In this document: positions 59,101 to 64,000 of the stretch, piece after piece
Position numbering within the stretch: the first letter of the stretch is position 1
Layout of the letters: each line of letters starts with the position of its first letter
The notes under the pieces: model-generated
What the model was told of the DNA's origin: nothing
The model's database searches: none
What the model saw: only the letters and a program-made list of their open reading frames with translations
Translations under genes and position numbers: made by a program
Assembly: GCA_905221605.1 (NCBI GenBank)
Contig: CAJNDS010001112.1
Span: 1,433,972-1,497,971 of the forward strand
DNA length: 64,000 bases
Reading direction: 5' to 3'
Source: Symbiodinium natans
Lineage: Eukaryota > Sar > Dinophyceae > Suessiales > Symbiodiniaceae

Positions 59101-62003
59101 CTTGGTAGTCGAGTTGATAGCCTTTAACCTTCTTGGGGCATTATAATCTCTGATATAGTCCCCAAGGTTAACCTTTAGTTTTGTAGGCTACTGGACAACT
59201 AAGGTTATTTACATGTCATTAGGGCTCCCTCGCAGATAACTTGCGCAAGCCCTTGCAAGAGATGTAACACAGCAAGCCCCCGCAGAAACGCCAGCCTGAT
59301 CCCACTATACGGGTCGGAATATTGATTAATAGTCTCTCCTTATGGTCCCTACCCAGATCTTCCAAAAACCCTTAATTAAGGAATGTACCCTAACTTTTAC
59401 TAAGGATCCTCCGTATGAATTAGGGTAAACTCCTTTATTTAAGGGTTTTTTGGAAGATCTGGTTATATAAAGTTTAAGTATAATAACCCCCAAAACCCTA
59501 TTCGAAGTATCAAGACGCTAGTTTGGTTGAGTTCTGCACGCTTCAAGCCCTGGACTTGCACCTAGGAGGTTAGGGTTTAGGGTTTAGGGTTTAGGGTTTA
59601 GGGTTTAGGGTTTAGGGTTTAGGGCTCAGGGCTCAGGGTTTAGGGTTTAGGGTTTAGGGTTTAGGGTTTAGGGTTTAGGGAGCCCCCCAACCCAGGGGCC
59701 TAAACTCAATCTGTCCTCCCGTCACAAGGATTTTGGGGCAGATTTAAGAGGTACCCCTGTTTTGGAAATGCCCACATGGTCATTTGTCTAAACATATGGT
59801 CCTTATCGGGGTCCTGATTATAAGGCGGCCCCTCTTACTCAGGGTACCCCAACAACGGGACCATAATTCCCTAAACCCTAAACCCTAAACCCTAAACCCT
59901 AAACCTAAACCCATTTATGAGTAAATCCAATCTTCAAGAGTCTCAGATGACAGGCAGCGGCGCTGAGTCGAGCAGCTGTGGAGGACTGCCACCGGGGCGG
60001 CACAGCCATGCTCCTCCCAGCCTCTGAGGGGTTTAGGGTTTAGGGTTTAGGGTTTAGGGCTCTCTTGGCCCATAGCCGCTCACCCCGTCCTCATTTGGCC
60101 TGCCCTCCTCCTTTCTACGGTAGCTTAAGAGCCAACTAATCAACAGATTCCTTATAAGGAAGAATATTGAGGGTTTAGGGTTTAGGGTTTAGGGTTTAGG
60201 GGTTAGGGCTGTTTTGGGGGGGCTCTTAAGCAAAGAGTAGATGGAGCCCAGGCTGGGATGATGTGCCGCTTGGCTTTGAGAGTGCTGCAAACCATTCTCC
60301 GGTGCACGGTTAGGGTTTAGGGTGTAGGGTGTAGGGTTTAGGGTTTAGGGTTTAGGGACTGCCTTGGTGGCTCAGTTAGTGTTTCTTGCTGCAGTTTAGT
60401 CAGGATTCGTAAGTCGTACCGCTCAGAGATTGGTTTCTTTCAAGTTGGAGTTGCGAGTGCTCTGACCATGGTGATGTGGTAGTGATTCGCGGCTGGCGTC
60501 CTGGTGACAGTTTGCAGCAGGTGAGCTAACACCATGATCTTCAAAAGTTGGCGTATGAAGTACCCAAGTCATGTGCCCCCACCCAGGCTTGGAAATTCCT
60601 GACGCCCTCGGGCGTGCGACTGCGAATGCATGCCCGCGTCGCCCCCGCGGAAAAGGATGGCTTCGCCAGGGATTGGGCCTTTAGGGCGAAGCCGACCTCG
60701 AAATGCTGGACTGGGCTCATAGTCGCCAAGAATGGCAACCTTTCAGTGTGAACCATAAACCCTAAGCCCACCCCTTGAGGGACTTCAAGGGTTCAAGCCC
60801 CCTTGAAGGAGGTCTGAAGGAGGGCTTCGACCTTCATCAAAGGGGGCTTCAAGGGCTAGCATCCTCACATCATCTTGCCTAAAGGGCTTGCAGGGAGAGA
60901 GCGCCGGGGTCTGAAGTTTGAAGGCACCCCGAATCCCTAAGGGCGTGCTCGGTTTCCTCAACCCTATCCCTAGATCCCGAAAGCCGGAAACCGTCACCTT
61001 ACACAGCCCTCAACCTTAAACCCTAAGCCCTATAAACCCTTTGTGCACAAAACACCCTCGGCGGAGGCCCACGAGCGCTCCGTGGACGCGGACCTGCTGT
61101 CACTGGTTCTCAAGCTCCAGCGCCTTGACTGTCAAGGGTGTAGGGGGTTTAGGGTTTAGGGTTTAGGGTTTAGGGTTTAGGGTTTAGGGTTTCGGGTTTA
61201 GGGTTTAGGGTTTAGGGTTTCGGGTTTAGGGTTTAGGGTTTAGGGCTGCGTAATGTGACGGTCAAGGGTGTAACGGGTGGGTTGTGTTTGTTTTTGGTTT
61301 AGGGCGTATAGGGGTTAGAGTTCAGGGTTTAGGGTTTATAGGGTTTAGGTTGAGGGTTTGTGGGTTTAGGGTTGAGAGTTTAGAGTTGGGATGTTCCCCG
61401 CTTATACTAACAGTCCTTAATGGGGATGATCATAGGGGGTACTATCAATCCTATTAAGCCCTGTTAGTATGTTTGCTCTGGATTTAGGCTTGAGGGTTGG
61501 GTTTCGGCTTGGCGGTATGGCTCTGTGGCCTCAATTTCGGGGCTTGATGCAAAGGAAATGGGTAGCTGAAGGGTGCTGCTTGCTGGCCGTCAAGGTTCCT
61601 TTGCTTGTGACGAAGACGAGGTTTTGGAGAGTTCCCGGGCCTTGCTTCCAAGTTTCAGAGAGCATGGCTGCATGCGGCTAAGCCCTATACAATCTCTAAT
61701 CCTGGCCTCTGGACCACCTTGCCAATCACATCTAGGACCACGCGAAGCTCTGAGAACATCTTGAAAAAAAGCTGCGCCGCGCCGCCACCCCACACAACAA
61801 AGAGGAATAGCAAGATTATGTGTCTTATATTCCCAACTCCACAGGGCCCCCCCACCCCCCCTCTACGCCACCCCCCCCCCCCCCCCGAAACCCAAACTCC
61901 AAATTCTAAACAGCCCCACTCCCCCCCCCAGCCCCCAAACCGAAGAGGCTGCAGCACAAGCTGGCGGACTTCAAGATCGTGATCATGTCCGCCACTCTTC
62001 AAG
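38170..62003 (+). CDS. DEAH-box RNA helicase, multi-exon, with an apparent 17-kb intron; C-terminus beyond 62 kb
   Basis: Exons with helicase motifs in order: 38170-38219 (LPIDEHRDEIVRTIR); 38622-38685 (VTCIQGETGCGKSSRVPQY, Walker A/motif I); 40264-40307 (VCTQPRRLSAISLA, motif Ia); 40534-40612 (RVAKEMG); 40734-about 40755; 43294-43323 (VTAGYLLQVL, motif Ib); 43947-43997 (IHRYSHVILDE); 61067-61119 (AHERSVDADLLSLVLKL, completing motif II DEAH); 61948-62003 (LADFKIVIMSATLQ, motif III). Junctions are GC-AG and in phase at 38220/38621, 40308/40533, 43324/43946, 43998/61066 and 61120/61947. DEAH helicases remodel RNA and RNPs in splicing, ribosome assembly or decay; the subtype cannot be told. Motifs IV-VI were not found before the window ends. 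A candidate extra exon (39417-39505, PKRPGDPERLIAG) may lie between motifs I and Ia. The start is not identified. Confidence 0.85.
38262..38360. mobile_element. Family E element in the first helicase intron
   Basis: GGGTCGGAATAACTACCAGT...GAAGGCCCCTATATAAG. Confidence 0.65.
39147..39225. mobile_element. Family H-like element, degraded
   Basis: GGGTAGGTAACCTTTAACTT and TATATAGAATC, shared with the 46182 and 54456 copies. Confidence 0.5.
39305..39414. mobile_element. Family F element in a helicase intron
   Basis: TA-CCCAGATCTCCCAAAACCC...GGTTTCGGAGGATCTGGG-TA. A TA on each side suggests Tc1/mariner-like target choice. Its right edge (GGGTAG) directly precedes a coding-like island. Confidence 0.7.
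39545..39700. mobile_element. Family K element in a helicase intron
   Basis: GGTATGGGCCCCTAACTGGG, GACCCCTTATCTACCCC, CCTCAGAACTCTTGAG, GGGACCGTATGAAGGGACC. Confidence 0.5.
39714..39837. repeat. CCCTAAA tract in a helicase intron
   Basis: About 17 exact units. Confidence 0.95.
40065..40158. mobile_element. Family A element in a helicase intron
   Basis: TTGGCATGTTCCCCCTTATG...GACATCCCAA, just upstream of the motif Ia exon. Confidence 0.7.
40384..40426. mobile_element. Family A half element
   Basis: Right arm only: TCCCTATTAAGGACCGTTAG...GGGGGAACATCCCAA. Confidence 0.6.
40613..40733 (+). other. 121-bp GC-AG intron made of one family A element plus its duplication
   Basis: TTTCCAGG stands on both sides of the element (40606-40613 and 40727-40734). 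Cutting after the first CCAG leaves a GC donor made by duplication plus element (GCTGGGATG), and the acceptor is the AG of the second TTTCCAG. The helicase frame stays open across the join, though the flanking exon sequence is not strongly conserved. Confidence 0.6.
40614..40726. mobile_element. Family A element forming a helicase intron
   Basis: CTGGGATGTTCCCCCTTATA...GGGGGAACATCTCAA with TTTCCAGG duplicated at both ends. Confidence 0.75.
40761..40864. mobile_element. Family D element in a helicase intron
   Basis: CTTAGTAGTTGAGTGAGTAC...CTCAGCAACTAAG; starts five bases after a possible GC donor. Confidence 0.75.
41775..41884. repeat. TTTAGGG tract in a helicase intron
   Basis: About 14 exact units. 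Confidence 0.95.
42720..42814. mobile_element. Family A element with perfect 8-bp duplication
   Basis: Flanked by GTAACACC at 42712-42719 and 42815-42822. Confidence 0.8.
43130..43490. repeat. GGGTTTATA-type arrays around the motif Ib exon
   Basis: GGGTTTATA, GGGTTATA and GGGTTCA units on both sides of the exon at 43294-43323. Confidence 0.85.
43493..43592. mobile_element. Family A element inserted in a telomeric tract
   Basis: One of the best-preserved copies; preceded by GTTTAGGG and followed by GTTACGGG. Confidence 0.75.
43800..43938. repeat. CCCTAAA tract with a CCCTTAA array
   Basis: Seven CCCTTAA units at about 43846-43893; ends nine bases before the VILDE exon. Confidence 0.95.
44555..44606. 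repeat. (TA)n/(GTATA) microsatellite
   Basis: Alternating TA with GTATAT units directly upstream of the exon-like island at 44622. Confidence 0.85.
44969..45025. repeat. CCCTAAA tract
   Basis: Eight units. Confidence 0.9.
45168..45261. repeat. TTTAGGG tract
   Basis: Thirteen units. Confidence 0.95.
45545..45669. mobile_element. Family C element
   Basis: CTACCACTTGCTGAAGAACC...TGCTTAAGCAATTCGTAG, with a T-run/G-run junction inside. Confidence 0.7.
45863..46033. repeat. CCCTAAA tract with a CCCTGAA array
   Basis: CCCTGAA units at about 45930-46003 embedded between CCCTAAA blocks; precedes an exon-like island. Confidence 0.95.
46180..46262. mobile_element. Family H-like element
   Basis: GGCAGGTGGCCTGTAACCTT...TTATATAGAATCC...AGTTACCTACC. 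Confidence 0.5.
46277..46475. mobile_element. Family E element with an internal (GA)n-bearing insert
   Basis: The E blocks are split by about 75 bases (near 46312-46390) containing (GA)9 and AAAGCAAAGC; ATCCCTTTATGG is present on both sides, so the insert looks like a duplication or insertion with target repeat. Confidence 0.55.
47408..47519. mobile_element. Family A element
   Basis: Flanked by CCTGTAAC and CCTATAAC (7 of 8); central G-run of ten. Confidence 0.7.
48647..50789 (+). CDS. Putative small secreted-protein gene, multi-exon, inside the helicase intron
   Basis: Exon 1 (48647-48742) has two in-frame ATGs (48647, 48683). The second gives a classical signal peptide, MPLRLLLLGFALAAHLGPP, before a GT donor. 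Later open islands on the same strand are about 49250-49345 (LGLTPEAWSCAKHGEAG), 50250-50325 (RGKALVAAQVLSRSSENTAA), 50489-50575 (TPELLAFKPSCAEETTNP) and a terminal island about 50703-50789 (SLFEAEAWLTAELTKLKK) ending in TGA. The longer stretch 49525-49745 is also open. Exon joins between islands were not proved, so one gene is an inference. A family I foldback element (50083-50226) and telomeric tracts separate the islands. Function unknown. Confidence 0.4.
49126..49242. repeat. CCCTAAA/CCCGAAA tract ending in a C-run
   Basis: Alternating CCCTAAA-CCCGAAA pairs form a 14-base higher-order unit at 49126-49170. Confidence 0.9.
49913..50027. mobile_element. Family B foldback element, complete
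   Basis: CTACCCAAAGAGCCCAATAC...GTGTTGGGCTCTCTGGGTAG, inverted ends of about 20 bp. Confidence 0.75.
50083..50226. mobile_element. Family I long foldback element
   Basis: ACTTGAAGGTTCATGGTACT...AGTACCATGAACCTCCAAGT; arms of about 45 bases, nearly palindromic. A looser relative lies at about 54108-54215. Confidence 0.75.
50330..50480. repeat. GGGGTTTA octamer array
   Basis: About ten octamers, then TTTAGGG heptamers. Confidence 0.95.
50905..51006. mobile_element. Family G element, left piece, split by the 1.9-kb transposon
   Basis: GGTAGCCCAGTGGTACCCTT...AAGGGTACCCTTATTTTAAG; the missing right end is found at 52908-52955 (GGTTACTGGGCTACTAAG). Confidence 0.7.
51161..51507. repeat. Three 57-bp hairpin units inside the transposon
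   Basis: Units at 51161-51217, 51300-51356 and 51451-51507 start CAATCCTGAGGGACTC and end GAGTCTCTCAGGATTG, near-perfect inverse complements with a GC-rich loop (GGGGAGCCGGACCCC) that can pair again. Spacers are strand-asymmetric runs such as TTTTTTTGG. The units are nearly identical, so the array expanded recently. Confidence 0.85.
51990..52720. repeat. Degenerate periodic repeat, roughly 30-40 bp, AT-rich
   Basis: The phrase GGATTCCTATT-CATTTTAATA, or a close variant, recurs about every 30-40 bases across some 700 bases (for example near 52115, 52195, 52260, 52330, 52380, 52440, 52550). Copies are too diverged for an exact unit length by eye. Confidence 0.6.
52946..53040. mobile_element. 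Family C element, right end lost
   Basis: TTGCTTAAGAACAACCCAAA...GAATGTTCTTCCTTA; no recognisable right terminus. Confidence 0.5.
53231..53350. mobile_element. Family A element with CCCTAAA-like sequence in the centre
   Basis: The left arm is intact. The centre is CCCTAAACTCTCGACCCTAA and related heptamers; the right arm is shortened to GTTAGTATAAAGGGGATCAT. Confidence 0.7.
53601..54914 (+). CDS. Small multi-exon gene of unknown function in the helicase intron
   Basis: Open islands in order: 53601-53680 (MGMVSVTEGFKFVMDNQ), 54015-54090 (EKHVTCERKVPAFFPQSK), about 54311-54425 (VEHVRQLLQMGQNHVCNL), 54569-54635 (LNRDLRKCYTKTPRCASQ), 54667-54699 (VRVIWAAFITN) and 54810-54914 (PKPNMKSSSARNSGAWLP, ending TAG). 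The last junction is a 110-bp GA-AG intron equal to a family D element, with GACC at both edges. The join before 54667 would need a 31-bp intron, which is doubtful. No family is recognised, and whether all pieces belong together is uncertain. Confidence 0.4.
54456..54570. mobile_element. Family H element
   Basis: GGGGCTGGGTAGGAGATGTT...CAGGTTAACCTTTG...GGCCCCTAAG, between two coding-like islands. Confidence 0.6.
54700..54809 (+). other. 110-bp GA-AG intron made of one family D element
   Basis: ...ACC AAT | GACCCTTAGTAG...GAACTAAG | GAC CCG AAA...: the first GACC gives the GA donor, the element's terminal CTAAG gives the acceptor, and the second GACC restores the codon. The same architecture is seen at 35456-35569 in a different gene. 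Confidence 0.65.
54704..54809. mobile_element. Family D element forming an intron of the 53.6-54.9 kb gene
   Basis: CTTAGTAGCTGAAGGAGTAC...CTCAGGAACTAAG, with GACC at both edges. Confidence 0.75.
55226..55291. repeat. TTTAGGG tract
   Basis: Nine units. Confidence 0.95.
55662..55747. mobile_element. Family B element truncated by a telomeric tract
   Basis: Intact through AAGCAATATTCCCTGG, then changes to GGTTCAGGGGTTTAGGG; the right inverted end is missing. Confidence 0.7.
56030..56135. mobile_element. Family E element
   Basis: GGTCGGAATAGACACGAATC...GAAGGCCCCTATATC. Confidence 0.65.
56791..56915. repeat. CCCTAAA tract
   Basis: About 16 units after an A-run (AAAAAA). Confidence 0.95.
57070..57169. 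repeat. CCCTAAA tract
   Basis: About 14 units. Confidence 0.95.
57757..57778 (+). promoter_or_regulatory. Possible relict spliced-leader sequence
   Basis: CTGCGGCGATTTTGGCTGAAG matches the dinoflagellate spliced leader (CCGTAGCCATTTTGGCTCAAG) at 16 of 21 positions, including ATTTTGGCT and the final AAG, in the right orientation about 60 bases before the ATG. Relict leaders mark genes made from retroposed mature mRNA. Chance similarity is possible. Confidence 0.35.
57838..58458 (+). CDS. N-myristoylated acidic Ala/Glu/Lys-rich protein
   Basis: Exon 1 (57838-58218, 127 codons) starts MGCQTSK: Gly2 and Ser6-Lys7 fit N-myristoylation and Cys3 is a likely palmitoylation site, so membrane anchoring is expected. 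The rest is a low-complexity E/A/V/K-rich predicted helix (VAEAAEAAKEEVKEEVAKAE). The frame runs on into family L-like intervening sequence to a stop at 58293. If 58219-58335 (117 bp, GA donor, CAG acceptor, GAGG at both edges) is removed, the same acidic helix continues at 58336 (EELKEFKTEVADLPKVMDAA) and stops at TAG 58456-58458, unless a further intron begins near 58402. A diverged spliced-leader-like sequence lies 60-80 bases upstream. Function unknown; MARCKS-like by character only. Confidence 0.6.
58220..58330. mobile_element. Foldback-like insert in the MGCQTSK gene (candidate introner)
   Basis: GGGGGTTTCCGAAAATCGGGG...AGGACCCC resembles the short GGTACCCC/TTTCGGAAACCCCC elements at about 2990-3035, 31630-31675, 34915-34975, 57415-57472 and 59740-59860. 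It interrupts coding sequence at a GAGG duplication. Confidence 0.45.
59100..59208. mobile_element. Family H element
   Basis: GATAGCCTTTAACCTTCTTG...CCCAAGGTTAACCTTTAG...GCTACTGGACAACTAAGG, very close to the 30163 copy. Confidence 0.7.
59308..59510. mobile_element. Family E element split by a family F element
   Basis: E sequence to TTATGGTCCCTA, then F (59350-59461), then TTATATAAAG and the rest of E (CCCCAAAACCCTATTC). TA stands on both sides of F. Confidence 0.7.
59573..59681. repeat. TTTAGGG tract
   Basis: Broken by GCTCAGGGCTCAGGG. Confidence 0.95.
60119..60240. mobile_element. Family C element split by a telomeric tract
   Basis: Left part to GGAAGAATATTGA, then five TTTAGGG-type units (about 60171-60208), then TTTTGGGGGGGCTCTTAAGC and AAAGAGTAG. 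Confidence 0.75.
61139..61246. repeat. TTTAGGG tract in a helicase intron
   Basis: Starts 20 bases after the AHER exon. Confidence 0.95.
61386..61471. mobile_element. Family A element, right end truncated
   Basis: Reads to TAAGCCCTGTTAGTATG and then leaves the consensus. Confidence 0.65.
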
Positions 62004-62159
62004 GTGCAGATTGGCCCCACCGGCGCTGGGCACAGGGGCTTTCCCAAGGGCAGGGTTTAGGGTTTAGGGTTTAGGTGTCAGGGTTTAGGGTTTAGGGTGT
62101 GTGTGCTTCTGGGGCGTGAGGGTTCCCTGACTACGACTGCTACTGCTCCTACTCCTAAC

Positions 62160-62209
62160 CTCCTCCTCCTCCTCCTCCTCCTCCTCCTCCTCCTCCTCCT
62201 CCTCCTCCT
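62160..62209. repeat. (CTC)n microsatellite
   Basis: About seventeen CTC triplets in helicase intron sequence. Confidence 0.9.
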
Positions 62210-62514
62210 TGTGTCCTGCCTCCGAAACCCAGCGCTTACGACCATAGTTCTACATTTCATTCGAGGACCCGTGGGAGCATTTTTGCCCGAGAGCTTCTGA
62301 AGAAAGGCCTGCAGCAACAAGATTTTCGGGGCTTCTGCCCTGTTTTGCCCCTAAACCCTAAACCCTCTAAATCTGGCTACAAGGCACCTGCATGTGACTC
62401 ATGTTAAAGGTCCACGGGGGTCCACACGTACCCCAAAACAGGGCCCAAAACCCTGAAACCCTCAGAACCCTGTAGCTTACTGCCCTAGTTTATAAACGGG
62501 TCTAGGCCTACACC

Positions 62515-62664
62515 TTGGGGATGCTCCCTCTTATACTAACAGCCCTTATTAATTAGGGTTCAGGGTTTGGGGTTTAGGGTTTAGGGTTTAGGGTTTAGGG
62601 TTTCGGGTTTAGGGGCTGCAATCCTTATTAAGAACTCTCAATCAGTGTAAGGGGGAGCATCCCA
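62515..62664. mobile_element. Family A element invaded by a telomeric tract
   Basis: Arms at 62515-62554 and 62615-62664 are separated by about 60 bases of TTTAGGG variants; flanks CCTACACC/CCTAAACC match at 7 of 8. Confidence 0.75.
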
Positions 62665-62689
62665 ACCTAAACCTCAGAAAAGTGCCCTG

Positions 62690-62811
62690 AACCCCAAACC
62701 CTAAACCCTAAACCCTAAGCCCTAAACCCTAAACCCCTAAACCCCTAAACCCCTAAACCCCTAAACCCCTAAACCCCTAAACCCCTAAACCCCTAAACCC
62801 TAAACCCTAAA
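62690..62811. repeat. CCCTAAA and CCCCTAAA tract
   Basis: Eight octamers in the middle; ends in a run of A. Confidence 0.95.
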
Positions 62812-63597
62812 AAAAAAAACCGGCCTGGTGCCGTTCGCGGCTCGAGCTCCCTTGGAGCTTAGGGTTTGGGAGGCTCGCGGGTCGCAGCTCAGCGCATCTG
62901 CCCCCCAGACCAAAGGTCTGTGGGGTGCCTGTGGCCTTTGCGGTTAAAGGGTTGAGGGAACCCCGGGAGACGTGAAGCAAAAAGAAAAGGGTTAAGGTTT
63001 CGGGTTTAGGGTTTAGGATAAAAGGTTTAGGGTGAAGAAAGGTTCAGGCAAAAGCTCCGGTTTCCAGAGCGAGTTCTATAGTTTGAGGGTGCTCGTGCCC
63101 GTGGTGTTTATGCACCGTATCGAGAGATGTGAGTAAGCACCCACGCTTGTCTCCTTCGACCAGGAAGTGTACCTCAACTAGAGCAACTAGCAGGCAGGCT
63201 TACTTGTTCTAGGGGGCATGTTCCAGTTGATGATCCACATAAGATTTCGGCCCCAGACAGGGCTTGCTGCTTTGGGGTTTAGGGTCCGTAGAGCAGATAG
63301 ATCCGCTGAAGCGCTCCCATGTCGCACCCAGTGTCGCGGCTGCACGTCAGCCCGCTGTGTGGTTAACATTCCGTCCATAACACGACGTCTTCTTGCAAAG
63401 CTCTTTGCTGGCGGTCTAATTTGGGATGTGCTCTTCGGGTGTTGGTTTCTGCATGCAGAAGCTGCACATGTCACGCATTCTGGTCTTGCAAGCGACGCTC
63501 CGCCGGCTTTCCTTGTGATCTGTGTCCCTAAATTTAAGAGCCTCCGGCTCAAGCCGCTGACCCCGCAGGAGAGCAAGTTTGCGGTTCCTGTTAAAGG

Positions 63598-63728
63598 TTG
63601 GGGGGGGGGGGGGGGGGGGGGGAGGGGGGGGGGTGGGGGGGGGTGGGGGGGGGTAGGGGGGGGGTAGGGGGGGGGGTAGGGGGTAGTTGGGGGGGCGTGT
63701 AGGGGTGGTGGGGGTGGGGGGGGGGGGA
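63598..63728. repeat. G-rich island with long G-runs
   Basis: G-runs of 6-20 broken by single T or A; strong quadruplex potential and low confidence in base counts. Confidence 0.8.
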
Positions 63729-63832
63729 GCATTTGGGTTTTTTCCAAAATGCCCTGTGCGAAACGCCTATGGTCCATGAGTTTACGCGGTGTGGGTGGCC
63801 TGTTCCTCCACGGAAAAGCTGGCGGGGGGGGT

Positions 63833-63940
63833 TACCCCCCTAACCACCCCCCCCCCTACACCCCCCCCCCCCCCCCCCCCTACCCCCCCCCCCCCCCCCT
63901 ATTTTTTAACCCCCCCACCCCCCCCGCCCCCCCCCCGCGT
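63833..63940. repeat. C-rich island, complementary in character to the G-rich island
   Basis: C-runs with TAC/TAA interruptions; faces the G-rich island across about 100 bases and could fold back on it. Confidence 0.7.
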
Positions 63941-64000
63941 TTTGGGGGGGGTAAGGAGGGAAAGAGGGAGGTTTTACACGCCGCCAGGGTCGGCGGACCC

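Larger units (their letters stand above)
58460..61066. other. Remainder of the large helicase intron
   Basis: Holds a short open stretch at 58600-58900 (unassigned), a family H copy (59100-59208), a family E copy split by family F (59308-59510), a telomeric array (59575-59680), a family C copy split by a telomeric tract (60119-60240), and unique stretch 60540-60750 with an open frame (WKFLTPSGVRLRMHARVAP) that could be an exon of an unrelated gene. Confidence 0.45.
62004..64000. other. Downstream of helicase motif III; exons not identified
   Basis: The helicase should continue but I could not find motifs IV-VI. The stretch holds telomeric tracts, a (CTC)n run (62160-62210), a family A copy invaded by TTTAGGG, an unassigned frame open on + at about 63300-63600 (LLAKLFAGGLIWDVLFGCW), and long G- and C-runs to the end. 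Confidence 0.4.

Noticed and set aside
63187-63777. 196-codon minus-strand ORF with long proline runs, and its plus-strand glycine-rich counterpart
   Set aside because: The proline/glycine part is the G-run island; the rest is open on both strands and matches nothing I recognise.
1-64000. Plant origin, suggested by the TTTAGGG heptamer
   Set aside because: Frequent GC and GA splice donors, tiny exons in phase and element-derived introns fit dinoflagellates and not plants.
1-64000. tRNA, rRNA or snRNA genes
   Set aside because: I looked for tRNA arms and box motifs and for conserved rRNA segments by eye and saw none that I could support.

Overview
This window looks like dinoflagellate nuclear DNA. 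Four things point there. (1) Arrays of TTTAGGG/CCCTAAA, the Arabidopsis-type telomere heptamer also used by dinoflagellates, are scattered through the interior in both orientations. (2) The genes I could reconstruct are broken into exons of about 30-100 bp whose introns start with GC, GA or GT and end AG|G, a splice-site spectrum described for dinoflagellates. (3) All genes I can reconstruct are on the + strand. (4) There are many short foldback elements and one intact APE-type LINE. Species cannot be named; a Symbiodiniaceae/Suessiales-type genome is my best guess.

Layout. 0.2-10.8 kb: a gene for an NHL-type beta-propeller protein, in pieces; one intron carries a foldback element (family B) that was later split by a full-length LINE (4744-9322) with intact endonuclease and reverse transcriptase. 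10.8-19.7 kb: unassigned exon-like islands between telomeric tracts. 20.0-21.3 kb: an uninterrupted gene for a secreted, cysteine-rich repeat protein. 21.7-29.2 kb: more unassigned exon-like islands. 29.5-35.7 kb: a CorA-like Mg2+ channel gene of at least 12 short exons, reconstructed to its stop codon. 38.2-62.0 kb and probably beyond: a DEAH-box helicase gene whose DE|AHER motif is split by an apparent 17-kb GC-AG intron. Inside that intron lie a possible secreted-protein gene (48.6-50.8 kb), another small gene (53.6-54.9 kb), a myristoylated acidic-protein gene (57.8-58.5 kb) and a 1.9-kb DNA transposon with perfect 27-bp inverted ends.

Most introns I can delimit contain a telomeric tract, a foldback element of one of about eleven recurrent families (called A-K here), or both. 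In several places the foldback element plus its target duplication is exactly the intron, with the duplicated bases supplying the splice sites: this is introner behaviour. Telomeric tracts also sit inside mobile elements, and the LINE is bounded on both sides by TTTAGGG inside a TTAATTAA duplication, so telomeric sequence here seems to have moved as, or with, a mobile element. Family names A-K, joins and introns are my own by-eye inferences; no alignment or database search was run.
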